DNA of 64,000 nucleotides, taken from assembly GCA_017545185.1 (NCBI GenBank), contig JAFWQJ010000052.1:62001-126000 (forward strand). Direction: 5' to 3'. This stretch comes from Oscillospiraceae bacterium. Its GTDB lineage: Bacteria > Bacillota > Clostridia > Oscillospirales > Ruminococcaceae. The position numbers and the translations under genes were made by a program. The notes below the pieces were generated by a model that was not told where the DNA came from, did no database searches, and was given only the letters and a program-made list of their open reading frames with translations. Positions 26,546-34,711 of the stretch are shown here, piece after piece (the first letter of the stretch is position 1; each line of letters opens with the position of its first letter).

Positions 26546-28003
26546 ATGAGAAAATTCAGAATCACGGCACTGCTGACCGCGCTCGCGGCGGCCTGCTGCA
26601 TGTCCGGTACCGCCGTATCCGCGGCGGGGGATGCGGATGCAAGGGCACTTTGCAGATATCTGCTGTCCGAGCCGGATGCGGACACCGCACAATATCAGGC
26701 ATGGGAACAAAGCGGCGACAGTGTGCTCGATGCGCGCGACCTGACACTGATCAAGCGTGCGCTGCTTGATCCGCAGGCGCAGCAGCCCGCCGACAGAAAG
26801 CTCGTATTCAGCGAGGAATTTGACGGCGATGCGGTCGATCTGCGCAAATGGAGCTATGACCGCGGAAACTGGAAGCTCGACAAAGACGGCAACTATATCA
26901 CGAACGGCTGGGGCAACAACGAGCAGCAGTTCTATACCGATAAAAATGCGGCTGTGAAAGACGGCGTCCTGACGATCGCGGCAAGGCATGAAAGCTATAC
27001 CGACGAAAAGCAGGGCAGCTATGAATACACCTCTGCCAAGCTGACCACGGCGCAGAAATTCTCCGTGACCGGCGGCAGGATCGAGGTGCGCGCCCGCTGC
27101 GATGCGGGCAAATCGCTCTGGCCTGCGATCTGGATGCTGCCCGAGGATGAGCTCTACGGCGGCTGGGCGGCCTCCGGCGAGATCGACATCATGGAGGGCT
27201 GGGGCAGTACGCCGGAGAAGATCTGCGGCACGATCCATTTCGGCGGCACATGGCCGAACAACCGTTATCTGACCGCCGACTACAATTTCCCCGCGGGCAC
27301 TTCCGCCGCGGACTGGCATGTCTATGCGGTCGAATGGAAGCGAAACTGCATTCAGTGGTATGTGGACGATCAGCTCTACAGCACGCAGACGGAATGGTCG
27401 GCGGACGGCTATGAGCGTCCCGCGCCGTTCGATCAGGATTTCTATCTCATTCTGAATCTGGCCGTCGGCGGACATTTTGACGGCGTGGACGGCATCTACG
27501 GCGACCCCGCGACCTTTGCGGACGGCGAAAAGCAGTTCCAGATCGACTATGTGCGTGTCTACGAGCCGGAGGAGGACTTCATGCGGACGTCGTGGCCGTC
27601 TCTGCCGCTGGAGCTCTATACAGAGGGCGCGGACGCGGAGCTGCACAATTCCGAGCACGGGACGGCGGTCACGGTACGCAGCACCGGCGAAAAGGAATAC
27701 GCGGTCATGGCACTGCGGCGCGGCATTGACGTCCGGGCAAATACCGCATACAATGTCGTGTTCGATGCGTCCTGCGATCAGCCGCGTGACATGGTCGTGA
27801 CGCTTGAGGACAGCGCCTATAACCGGCTGCTTGAACAGAAGATCACACTGACGCCCGAGGCAAAGCACTATGCGCTTGCGGTCACGGTCCCGTCCAATAT
27901 GGCGGCAGACCTGAAATTCCAGCTCGGCAGCGTCGGGGATGCGGCGTCGCTCCCGGCACATACCGTCACGCTGACAGACGTCAGATTTCTGCCGATACAA
28001 TAA
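26546..28003 (+). CDS. Secreted GH16 beta-glucanase with N-terminal degenerate dockerin
   Basis: The start at 26546 (GGAGGAAACC before it) gives 485 residues with a signal peptide. Residues about 30-75 resemble a dockerin placed at the N-terminus, but only the second helix segment (DARDLTLIKRALL) is well kept and its calcium loop reads EQSGDSVLDARD, so binding may be weakened. Residues about 85-345 are GH16: KWSYDRGNWKLDKDGNY, WPAIWMLPED and the catalytic motif GEIDIMEGWGS (ExDxxE intact). The C-terminal 135 residues look like a carbohydrate-binding module of the CBM4/9 type. Expected substrates are mixed-linkage beta-glucan or laminarin. The CPBP gene follows after 12 bp. Confidence 0.9.
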   Translation: MRKFRITALLTALAAACCMSGTAVSAAGDADARALCRYLLSEPDADTAQYQAWEQSGDSVLDARDLTLIKRALLDPQAQQPADRKLVFSEEFDGDAVDLRKWSYDRGNWKLDKDGNYITNGWGNNEQQFYTDKNAAVKDGVLTIAARHESYTDEKQGSYEYTSAKLTTAQKFSVTGGRIEVRARCDAGKSLWPAIWMLPEDELYGGWAASGEIDIMEGWGSTPEKICGTIHFGGTWPNNRYLTADYNFPAGTSAADWHVYAVEWKRNCIQWYVDDQLYSTQTEWSADGYERPAPFDQDFYLILNLAVGGHFDGVDGIYGDPATFADGEKQFQIDYVRVYEPEEDFMRTSWPSLPLELYTEGADAELHNSEHGTAVTVRSTGEKEYAVMALRRGIDVRANTAYNVVFDASCDQPRDMVVTLEDSAYNRLLEQKITLTPEAKHYALAVTVPSNMAADLKFQLGSVGDAASLPAHTVTLTDVRFLPIQ

Positions 28004-28015
28004 CGGGGTATATAC

Positions 28016-28870
28016 ATGACAAATACAAATAAAACGAGTAAAACGAAAGCCGTCCTGCTGGCCTGCGGGATCGCACTGGCAGGTATCCTGCTGCACAGGC
28101 TGGGCGGCTTTCTGATCCGGAAGTTGCCGATCGAAACCTACTGGTATCAGCGGCTGCTCATCCAGACGGTCAGCGCGCTGCTTTCCTGCGGCTGGCTGTT
28201 CCTGTTCCGGAAGCAGTTTGTCCTGCGGGAAAAGGGAAAACCGTTCCGCACCTACTGGATCCCCGTGCTGTGCGTGCTGCTTTACTGCTTGACCGTGACG
28301 CTGCGGCAGTTCCTCTCGCAGAAGGGCGCGCTGCGGCCGGTGCCGGAGATCATTGCCTACTGCCTGACGATTCTGCTGGTCGGTGTCTCCGAGGAGCTGC
28401 TGCACCGCGGCGTCATCCTGAATATCCTGACGGCGGCCTTCGGGACAAAAACATTTGCCGGGGCGGTCATCTCCTGCTTTGTCTGCGGCACGCTGTTCGG
28501 GCTGATCCATTTCTTCAACATCTTTTCCGGGATCGCGCTCTCTGCCGTGACCGTGCAGGTGATCGGCGCGACCGGTGCGGGCTGGCTGCTCAGTGCGGTC
28601 TATCTGCGCAGCCGGAACATTTGGCTCATGATTTTGCTCCATGCATTCGTGGATTTCGGCAGTATGTTCGTGCAGGGCTTCTTTGCGGGAGACGGCACGG
28701 TCGAAAGCGCGATCGGCTCGAATGCATCCCCGGAGATCACCGGGATCGTGCTGATCTTCTCTGCGATTATTCAGCTGACGTTTTTCGGCGCAGTCTCTGT
28801 GCTGCTGCTGCGGAAGTCCGCAATGGGCTATCCGGAGGAACCGGCCGTGCCGCAAAAAAATTCGTGCTGA
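28016..28870 (+). CDS. CPBP-family intramembrane metalloprotease
   Basis: A 284-residue protein with about eight membrane helices. It carries the Abi/CPBP motifs: SEELLHRGVIL (EExxxR), the GLIHFFN segment and HAFVDF, whose Glu and His residues coordinate the metal in this family of Rce1-like proteases. Only 12 bp separate it from the GH16 gene, so it may be co-transcribed, yet it lies directly upstream of the HprK-PqqD operon and could serve as its peptidase or self-resistance factor. The substrate is unknown. Confidence 0.85.
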   Translation: MTNTNKTSKTKAVLLACGIALAGILLHRLGGFLIRKLPIETYWYQRLLIQTVSALLSCGWLFLFRKQFVLREKGKPFRTYWIPVLCVLLYCLTVTLRQFLSQKGALRPVPEIIAYCLTILLVGVSEELLHRGVILNILTAAFGTKTFAGAVISCFVCGTLFGLIHFFNIFSGIALSAVTVQVIGATGAGWLLSAVYLRSRNIWLMILLHAFVDFGSMFVQGFFAGDGTVESAIGSNASPEITGIVLIFSAIIQLTFFGAVSVLLLRKSAMGYPEEPAVPQKNSC

Positions 28871-28873
28871 TAC

Positions 28874-28902
28874 TTGCATCTTTTGCAAAAATATAGTATA
28901 AT
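28874..28902 (+). promoter_or_regulatory. Sigma-A promoter of the kinase-PqqD-peptidase-ABC operon
   Basis: TTGCAT (28874-28879), 17 bp, TATAAT (28897-28902), between the CPBP stop and the kinase start. Confidence 0.65.
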
Positions 28903-28959
28903 AAATTCGTTGCGGTATGCAATGGCTTATCAAACGGCATAACGGTCAGGAGTAAAAGC

Positions 28960-29706
28960 ATGGAAAACGGAATGTATCTCATCGCAGGAAAACGCATCCT
29001 TGTGCAGTCGATCTGGCCGGATGTGCACCGGTTCTGCGCGGACTACCGCACAGAGGACGGCACACCGGATTTTACGGTCACGATCACGCAGGAGCAGATC
29101 GACTTTGAGCGCGAAAAATCCGCAAGGGAGCGCGCCGCGGAGGGTCTGCCGCCGCTGAACTCATCGGATGCGTCACTGGAGGAGGTCGCGGTCTACCGCA
29201 GGATCGCCGAGCGAATGCCCGATTACGATACGATCCTTATGCACGGCTCGCTGCTTGCGGCGGACGGCGAGGGCTATCTGTTCACGGCGAATTCCGGCAC
29301 CGGAAAATCCACGCATACAAGGCTCTGGCGGGAGATGCTCGGAGACAGGGCTGTCACGGTCAACGATGACAAGCCGCTGCTTGCAGTCGGAGAAACCGGC
29401 GTCACCGGTTACGGCACGCCGTATAACGGCAAGCACCGGCTCGGCTGCAATATGTCCGTCCCGCTCAAAGCGATCTGCATCCTGACGCGGGCAAAGGAAA
29501 ACAGCATCGTCCGCATCACAAAGGCCGAGGCTTATCCGATGCTGCTGCAGCAGGTCTTTCGCCCGCAGGATACGGGACAGATGAAAAAAACACTGACGCT
29601 GCTCGACCGGCTCGCGGCACATACCGCGTTTTACCGGCTGGGCTGCAATATGGAACCGGAAGCGGCTGAGGTCGCTTACAACGGAATGAAAGGCGGAACA
29701 GTATGA
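28960..29706 (+). CDS. HPr-kinase/PEPCK-like kinase of a putative RiPP operon
   Basis: A 248-residue protein. The Walker A motif is NSGTGKSTHTRLW near residue 113, followed by a Walker B-like VTVNDDKPLL and a GTPYNGKHRLGCN segment. This matches the short HprK-like kinases found in peptide-modification clusters (for example those of Firmicute lasso peptides) rather than true HPr kinase, which is longer and has another N-terminal domain. Its stop overlaps the PqqD start by 4 bp (ATGA). The likely role is phosphorylation of a precursor peptide or a small molecule; this is inference from context. Confidence 0.75.
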   Translation: MENGMYLIAGKRILVQSIWPDVHRFCADYRTEDGTPDFTVTITQEQIDFEREKSARERAAEGLPPLNSSDASLEEVAVYRRIAERMPDYDTILMHGSLLAADGEGYLFTANSGTGKSTHTRLWREMLGDRAVTVNDDKPLLAVGETGVTGYGTPYNGKHRLGCNMSVPLKAICILTRAKENSIVRITKAEAYPMLLQQVFRPQDTGQMKKTLTLLDRLAAHTAFYRLGCNMEPEAAEVAYNGMKGGTV

Positions 29707-29963
29707 AACTGAACAGCGGATTTATTTCTCACGATGACGGTGACGAGAAGCTGCTTGTCTCCACCGGCGGCACGGCATTCTCCGGCATGGTGCGGAGCAA
29801 CGGCACGGCCGGATTCATCATCAGCTGCCTCGAAAACGAGACGACCGAGGATGAGATCATTGAGAAGATGCTCGCGGAATACGATGCACCGCGCGAGGTC
29901 ATCGCACGCGATGTGAAAAAGGTCATCGACCAGCTCAGTGGCATCGGAGCGATTGATGGATAA
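29703..29963 (+). CDS. PqqD-family RiPP recognition element protein
   Basis: An 86-residue stand-alone PqqD-like protein: two N-terminal beta strands (SGFISHDDGDEKLLVS), a central GTAGFIISCL helix and an EDEIIEKMLAEYD to VKKVIDQLSGIGAI helical end. PqqD domains bind leader peptides in RiPP pathways. It overlaps both neighbours (4 bp and 8 bp), indicating strict co-translation. Confidence 0.8.
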   Translation: MKLNSGFISHDDGDEKLLVSTGGTAFSGMVRSNGTAGFIISCLENETTEDEIIEKMLAEYDAPREVIARDVKKVIDQLSGIGAIDG

Positions 29964-30396
29964 GACCACCTACGAGGAATATCTGGAACAGAACGGCTCC
30001 ATGACCTACAGCAATGTCGGCATCAGCATGATGCCGCTGCTGAAGCAGGGACGCGATCTGTTTACGGTGCGGAAAAAGGGCGCGGAGCGCTGTAGCAAAT
30101 ACGATGTTGTGCTCTATCGCCGTCCCCCTGCGCATTATGTCCTGCACCGCATCATTGAGGTGCGGGAAAAGGATTATGTGATCCGCGGGGACAACTGCAG
30201 CCGGAAGGAATACGGCATCACGGATGACGACATCATCGGCGTCATGACGGGCTATGTCCGCAAGGGCAGGAAGCACACGACAGAGGATGCGGTCTACCGC
30301 CTGTACAGCCGGGTCTGGGTTGCGGCTGCACCGGTGCGGATCCTGCTGCAGCGGCTTCGTACCATTGCAGGAAGGAAGCTGCATGGAAAAGCATAA
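29956..30396 (+). CDS. S24/S26-family (signal peptidase-like) protein
   Basis: The start at 29956 is inside the PqqD stop region, giving 146 residues. The S26 signature is GISMMPLLKQG with the candidate nucleophile Ser, followed by YDVVLYRRP-YVLHRIIEV and YVIRGDNC. The second catalytic position appears to be His (HRII) as in the Ser-His signal peptidase group. There is a basic, partly hydrophobic C-terminus that could anchor it. In RiPP-type operons such proteins may cleave leader peptides. Confidence 0.75.
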   Translation: MDKTTYEEYLEQNGSMTYSNVGISMMPLLKQGRDLFTVRKKGAERCSKYDVVLYRRPPAHYVLHRIIEVREKDYVIRGDNCSRKEYGITDDDIIGVMTGYVRKGRKHTTEDAVYRLYSRVWVAAAPVRILLQRLRTIAGRKLHGKA

Positions 30397-32104
30397 TTCG
30401 ACAAGCACAATCAAATGGCTCTGGCAGGTCACTGGAAAGCAGAAGCTCTATGTTGCGCTGCTGATGATCCTGAACGGTGCTTACGGCGGCTCCGGCGTGC
30501 TTTACGCGCTGCTGCTGCGGAACATCGTGGATAGTGCGACCGAAAAGGACAGCAGCGGCTTTTTCCGGAATGTGCTGCTGATCGTGTCGCTGGTAGCAGC
30601 GCAGATCACGGTCTACGGACTGATCTACCGGCTGGATGAGCTCTGCCGCGCAGGCATGGAAAACCGCTTCAAAAAGCGGCTCTTTCACAGCATCCTGACA
30701 AGGGATTTCGGCGCGGTCAGTGCGGTGCACTCCGGCGAATGGCTCAACCGCCTGACCAATGACTGTCAGCTCGTCGCGACGAATTTCACCGATATCCTGC
30801 CGGGCGTGTTCGGCATGGCGATCAAGCTGCTGAGCGCGGCGGTCATGCTGATCGTGCTTGACAGACGGTTTGCAGCGATCCTGTTGCCGGTCGGCATCGC
30901 GGTGCTGCTCGTGACGCATTTCTGCCGCAAGCCGCTGAAGCGTCTGCACAGACGGATCCAGGAGGCGGACGGAAGGCTCCGCATCTTTCTGCAGGAGCGT
31001 CTCGGCTCTCTGATGATGCTGCGCACCTTCGCAGCGGAGGAGCAGACTGAGGCTTACGCGGCGGATAAAATGGCGGCGCATAAGACCGCCCGTATGAAGA
31101 AAAACAACTTTTCCGTCATGACGAATGTCGGCTTTCAGATCGGTATGCAGGGCATGTACCTGATCGGCGTCTGCTACTGCGGCTACGGCATTCTGCACGG
31201 GCTGATCTCCTTCGGTACGCTGACTGCGGTCACCCAGCTCATCACGCAGATCCGTGCGCCGTTCTCCAATATCACGGGCTACCTGCCGAAGTATTACGCG
31301 ACCATGGCCAGCGCGGAGCGTATGATCGAGGTCGAGTCCTTTGAACCGGACTGCGAGAACGAGACGAAATCGCTGGACGAGATCCTGACCTGCTACCGCG
31401 GGGAGCTCGAAGCCATCGGGCTGCGGCATGTTGATTTTACGTACTATGCGGCGACGGATACCGTCACGGAGCAGTCGAAAGCGGATATGCCGCTTGTGCT
31501 GCGGAATATTTCGCTTGAGGTGCGGAAAGGCGAGTACGCTGCCTTCACCGGACAGAGCGGCTGCGGCAAATCAACGGTACTGAAGCTGCTGATGTGCGTC
31601 TACAAGCCGGACACCGGCGAACGGTATGTTTCCTGCAGGAGCGGGGAGCAGCTCCTCGACGGCGCATGGCACAGGCTGTTTGCCTATGTGCCGCAGGGCA
31701 ATCAGCTCATGCGCGGCACGATCCGCGAGATCGTGGCCTTTGCCGATCCGGACGCGATGAACGATGACGACCGGATCCAGCACGCGCTGAAGATCGCCTG
31801 CGCGGACGAATTTGTCAATGCGATGGAACAGGGCGCGGACACAGTGCTCGGTGAGCGCGGAACGGGGCTCTCCGAGGGGCAGATGCAGCGCATTGCCGTT
31901 GCAAGAGCGATCTTTTCCGGCAGCCCGGTGCTCGTGCTCGACGAGGCGACCAGCGCACTCGACGAGGCGACCGAGCGTCAGCTGCTCGACAATCTCCGCG
32001 AAATGACGGACAAAACCGTGCTGATCGTGACGCACCGTCCGGCAGCACTCGATATCTGCGACCGCATCTTCCGGTTTACCCCGGACGGCGTGACGACGGT
32101 TTGA
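30383..32104 (+). CDS. ABC transporter, fused permease-ATPase
   Basis: The start at 30383 (GGAAG upstream) overlaps the peptidase gene by 14 bp and gives 573 residues. The N-terminal 310 residues have six membrane helices of the exporter type; residues about 350-573 are the ATPase with Walker A GQSGCGKST, signature LSEGQMQRIAVAR, Walker B VLVLDEATSALDE and H-loop VTHRP. No C39 peptidase domain is present, consistent with a separate peptidase in the operon. It probably exports the product of this cluster. Confidence 0.85.
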   Translation: MEKHNSTSTIKWLWQVTGKQKLYVALLMILNGAYGGSGVLYALLLRNIVDSATEKDSSGFFRNVLLIVSLVAAQITVYGLIYRLDELCRAGMENRFKKRLFHSILTRDFGAVSAVHSGEWLNRLTNDCQLVATNFTDILPGVFGMAIKLLSAAVMLIVLDRRFAAILLPVGIAVLLVTHFCRKPLKRLHRRIQEADGRLRIFLQERLGSLMMLRTFAAEEQTEAYAADKMAAHKTARMKKNNFSVMTNVGFQIGMQGMYLIGVCYCGYGILHGLISFGTLTAVTQLITQIRAPFSNITGYLPKYYATMASAERMIEVESFEPDCENETKSLDEILTCYRGELEAIGLRHVDFTYYAATDTVTEQSKADMPLVLRNISLEVRKGEYAAFTGQSGCGKSTVLKLLMCVYKPDTGERYVSCRSGEQLLDGAWHRLFAYVPQGNQLMRGTIREIVAFADPDAMNDDDRIQHALKIACADEFVNAMEQGADTVLGERGTGLSEGQMQRIAVARAIFSGSPVLVLDEATSALDEATERQLLDNLREMTDKTVLIVTHRPAALDICDRIFRFTPDGVTTV

Positions 32105-32120
32105 TGATCTGACCGTATAC

Positions 32121-32158
32121 AGAACCGCTTTCCGGCTTTCTTCCGGAAAGCGGTTTTT
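32121..32158 (+). terminator. Terminator of the kinase-PqqD-ABC operon
   Basis: Arms AACCGCTTTCCGG and CCGGAAAGCGGTT with a TTTTTGTTG tail. Confidence 0.8.
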
Positions 32159-32207
32159 GTTGTGTGTATCGCCCGCGTGGTTCGGCTGCGAAGTGCCGGA
32201 ACGGATC

Positions 32208-32246
32208 AAAAAGGACGCCGATGTGATGATCGGCGTCCTTTTTTGA
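32208..32246 (-). terminator. Terminator of the lipoprotein gene
   Basis: Arms AAGGACGCCGAT and ATCGGCGTCCTT with A/T tracts on both sides; on the minus strand it ends CCTTTTTTGATCC. It may work in both directions. Confidence 0.7.
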
Positions 32247-32306
32247 TCCTGATTTTGTGTGGTTTGCGGCGTGCACCGCGAAAAATGGCAGCGCTTCGTT
32301 GTCCGC

Positions 32307-32723
32307 TTAACGGATCGGGATGATCGGCAGCTCGATGACGCCGTCCTCATTGAAGGTGATCTCGTCGTCAGGCTCCGGATCCGCAGGGGTCTGCGGGGCG
32401 GGCGCCGGGTCTGCGCTCTCACCGCCGATGACGGGCAGCTCGTCCTGTGCGGACGCGGCGGGTGCAGCGGTTCCGTCAGACTGCTTTGCGGTCGTTCCGG
32501 CGGCGGTCGTCTCCTTGGTATCGGCGTCTTTTTTTGCCTTTGCTTTGGTCTGCTTCGGCGCATCGGTCTGCTCGGCGGCTTCAGTCTCCGCCGGTTCGGA
32601 GGGTGCTTCGGTGACGGCCGCGGTCGTCTCGGCAGGGGAATCGGAAACGGTCTGCTTGTCACTGCCGGGGCAGCCGGTCAGCAGCAGTGCCGATGCAAGA
32701 AAAAGCGGGATCAGTCGTTTCAT
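32307..32723 (-). CDS. Small Thr/Glu/Pro-rich lipoprotein
   Basis: AAGGAG is seven bases before the ATG at 32723 and only one base before an earlier ATG, so 32723 is preferred; 138 residues result. A lipoprotein signal (MKRLIPLFLASALLLTGC) with lipobox LTGC is clear. The rest is low-complexity, acidic and Ala/Pro/Thr-rich with a basic KQTKAKAKKD patch, and ends in EDGVIELPIIPIR. No domain was recognised. Confidence 0.75.
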   Translation of the reverse strand: MKRLIPLFLASALLLTGCPGSDKQTVSDSPAETTAAVTEAPSEPAETEAAEQTDAPKQTKAKAKKDADTKETTAAGTTAKQSDGTAAPAASAQDELPVIGGESADPAPAPQTPADPEPDDEITFNEDGVIELPIIPIR

Positions 32724-32865
32724 GGTCATGCTCCTTTATTTGTGCATCTGCCGGACAGCCGTCCGGAGATGCCGTTTTCTCGTACTACAAGATTCTACCA
32801 CATTTCCGGAGAAAAGTCAAGCGTGAAAGCCTTTGCATTTCGTCGCAGATGAAATGCACATCCCG

Positions 32866-32933
32866 TTCGTCCGCCGAAAACGGGAATTCGTCCTCAAAAA
32901 GCGGGATTTCGTCGCGAAATACGGCGTTCTGTC
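32866..32933 (+). promoter_or_regulatory. LytTR-type direct-repeat array of the protease operon
   Basis: TTCGTC units at 32866, 32887 and 32908 and a TCTGTC variant at 32928 have spacings of 21, 21 and 20 bp; an additional TTCGTC is at 32839. Unit halves such as CGGGAATTCGTC and GCGGGATTTCGTC match those at 13469-13637. The last unit ends 9 bp before the -35 box, exactly as in the regulator's own promoter, and uses the same TCTGTC variant as the proximal unit at 13469. Confidence 0.65.
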
Positions 32934-32942
32934 GGATTTTAT

Positions 32943-32970
32943 TGACCTGTTGATTTTCTTATGCTATAAT
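32943..32970 (+). promoter_or_regulatory. Promoter of the papain-like protease operon
   Basis: TTGACC (32943-32948), 16 bp, TATAAT (32965-32970), directly after the repeat array; the start codon is 68 bp downstream. Confidence 0.7.
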
Positions 32971-33037
32971 TTTTCTATGGAGCGCAATTTTCTCACGTAT
33001 ATTCCGCATGATCTGAAAAGGGGAGGGGAATCCGTTT

Positions 33038-34696
33038 ATGAAGCACACCGCATTCTTATCAAGGCTCACAGCGACGGTTCTGGCCTGCACACTCTGCTGC
33101 TCCGGCATGACGGCTCCGGCGTTTTCGGCGGACGAGAACGAAGAACTGCCTGCAAAATTTGACCTGCGCGATGAAGGCGCGATGACTTCTGTCAAGCAGC
33201 AGTACGGCGGCACCTGCGGCGTTTATTCCTGCATGGCGGCGATCGAATCCAATATGATCAAAAAGGGTATGGCGGACAATACGCTTGATCTTTCCGAATC
33301 ACATTTTTCGTGGTTCACCTTCTGCAAGGGAAGTCCGGACGATCCGGACGATCCGCTTTACGGCGACGGATCGGAACTCGGTGTAAGCGGATATACACAT
33401 CTTGCAACGTGTGTGTACCTCGCCGGTTCGCTTGCCTGCTGGAAGGGGGTGGTTGCTGAATCTGAAACCTCTGAAAACAAAGCGAAGATCCCGTTTGATG
33501 AATCGCAGCGTTATGCGTCGATCGCGCATCTGCAGGATTCGTCGGAATACCCTCTTTCCGAACCGGATATCATCAAGAAAAAGCTCATGGAAAAAGGCGC
33601 GATGCAGATTTCATATCTGAATGTGCATCAGGCAGGGCTGTATTCCGAACAGCACGCTTATTACGAAACGCTTTATAACGGCAGTAATGTCAAGGAACTG
33701 GACGCCGCATGGCACGCGGTCTGTCTCTGCGGCTGGGATGACAATTTCCCGAAAGAAAACTTCAGCGTAACGCCGCCCGGAGACGGCGCTTGGCTCTGCA
33801 AAAACAGCTGGGGCGATACGACCGTTTCCATGGAGGAAGGCTTTTTTTACCTTTCCTACTACGAACCTTCTATCTCTAGCTTTGTTCAGTATGATGTGGA
33901 GCCGGTCGATAACTATGACGGGATCTATCAGTGCTGCGGTTTTCCGCACGGTGTCCGGACGCGTCAGAACAAGGGATATGTCTATGCCAATGTCTACACC
34001 GCTAAAAAGGATGAGAATATCACCGCTGCAGCGATTTATACAAGTGATCCCGACCTGCCTTATGAGATCAGCATCTTCGCGCTGAAGGAGAATTATCAGA
34101 ATCCGCTGGACGGCGAACTGCTGGCGCAGATCAGCGGCACAGAACCGTATGAGGGCTATCACACCTATCCGCTGCACACAGTATGTCAGGTCGCAGCCGG
34201 ACAGCAATTCTCCGTCGCGGTGAAAACCGGTATCAAGGAAGAATCGCATCTGTGGTTTGACATGAACGGCAGCGGCCCGGTCAAAACCTATTTCATGGAA
34301 TACGACGAGACATCGCAGACAAGGTGGGCATTGGTTTCGTCAAGCAAGAACTACGGAAATATCGTGGCAAAGGCGTTCACAAAGGACGGCACCGCGATCA
34401 GTGAGCAGAATTATCCCGATCCGCTTTACCGGAAAGCTGCTGCGGATGCTTATGACAAAAACGGCGATTTTGTCATCACAGAAAAAGAATTAGCAGACGC
34501 AGAAACATTGATCCGCGGCGACCTGAACCGTGACGGCATTGTCAATGCGGTTGACCTCTCCCTGCTGAAACAGGTGCTGACCGGCAGCGAACGCACAGAC
34601 CTTTGCATGATTGCCGGAGACTGGAACGAAGATCAGGCGATCAACGCAGAGGACGCCGGAGGAATCCTTGATTTCCTGCAGCAAGCAGAAGCGTAA
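33038..34696 (+). CDS. Secreted papain-like (C1) cysteine protease with dockerin
   Basis: A 552-residue protein with a signal peptide (LTATVLACTLCCSGMTAPAFS). The C1 peptidase region shows Gln of the oxyanion hole and catalytic Cys in VKQQYGGTCGVYSC (Trp after Cys is Gly), catalytic His in WHAVCLCGWDD and catalytic Asn in KNSWGD, so the triad is complete. A beta-rich domain follows (about 290-450). The C-terminus is a dockerin (DLNRDGIVNAVD; the second loop DWNEDQAINAED is less regular). It is the first gene of an operon with a paralogue 15 bp downstream, under the LytTR-type array. The role may be processing of cellulosomal or host proteins. Confidence 0.88.
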   Translation: MKHTAFLSRLTATVLACTLCCSGMTAPAFSADENEELPAKFDLRDEGAMTSVKQQYGGTCGVYSCMAAIESNMIKKGMADNTLDLSESHFSWFTFCKGSPDDPDDPLYGDGSELGVSGYTHLATCVYLAGSLACWKGVVAESETSENKAKIPFDESQRYASIAHLQDSSEYPLSEPDIIKKKLMEKGAMQISYLNVHQAGLYSEQHAYYETLYNGSNVKELDAAWHAVCLCGWDDNFPKENFSVTPPGDGAWLCKNSWGDTTVSMEEGFFYLSYYEPSISSFVQYDVEPVDNYDGIYQCCGFPHGVRTRQNKGYVYANVYTAKKDENITAAAIYTSDPDLPYEISIFALKENYQNPLDGELLAQISGTEPYEGYHTYPLHTVCQVAAGQQFSVAVKTGIKEESHLWFDMNGSGPVKTYFMEYDETSQTRWALVSSSKNYGNIVAKAFTKDGTAISEQNYPDPLYRKAAADAYDKNGDFVITEKELADAETLIRGDLNRDGIVNAVDLSLLKQVLTGSERTDLCMIAGDWNEDQAINAEDAGGILDFLQQAEA

Positions 34697-34711
34697 CGAA
34701 AGGTGGGCGCT

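Noticed and set aside
26528..28933. 801-residue minus-strand frame opposite the GH16 and CPBP genes
   Set aside because: It spans two clear genes on the other strand and has a His/Arg/Gln-rich composition typical of antisense frames.
28960..29706. True HPr kinase/phosphorylase
   Set aside because: It is too short, lacks the HprK N-terminal domain and sits in an operon with PqqD and an exporter.
28960..32104. Lasso peptide cluster
   Set aside because: A HprK-like kinase and PqqD/B1-like protein are present, but no asparagine-synthetase-like cyclase or transglutaminase-like B2 protease.
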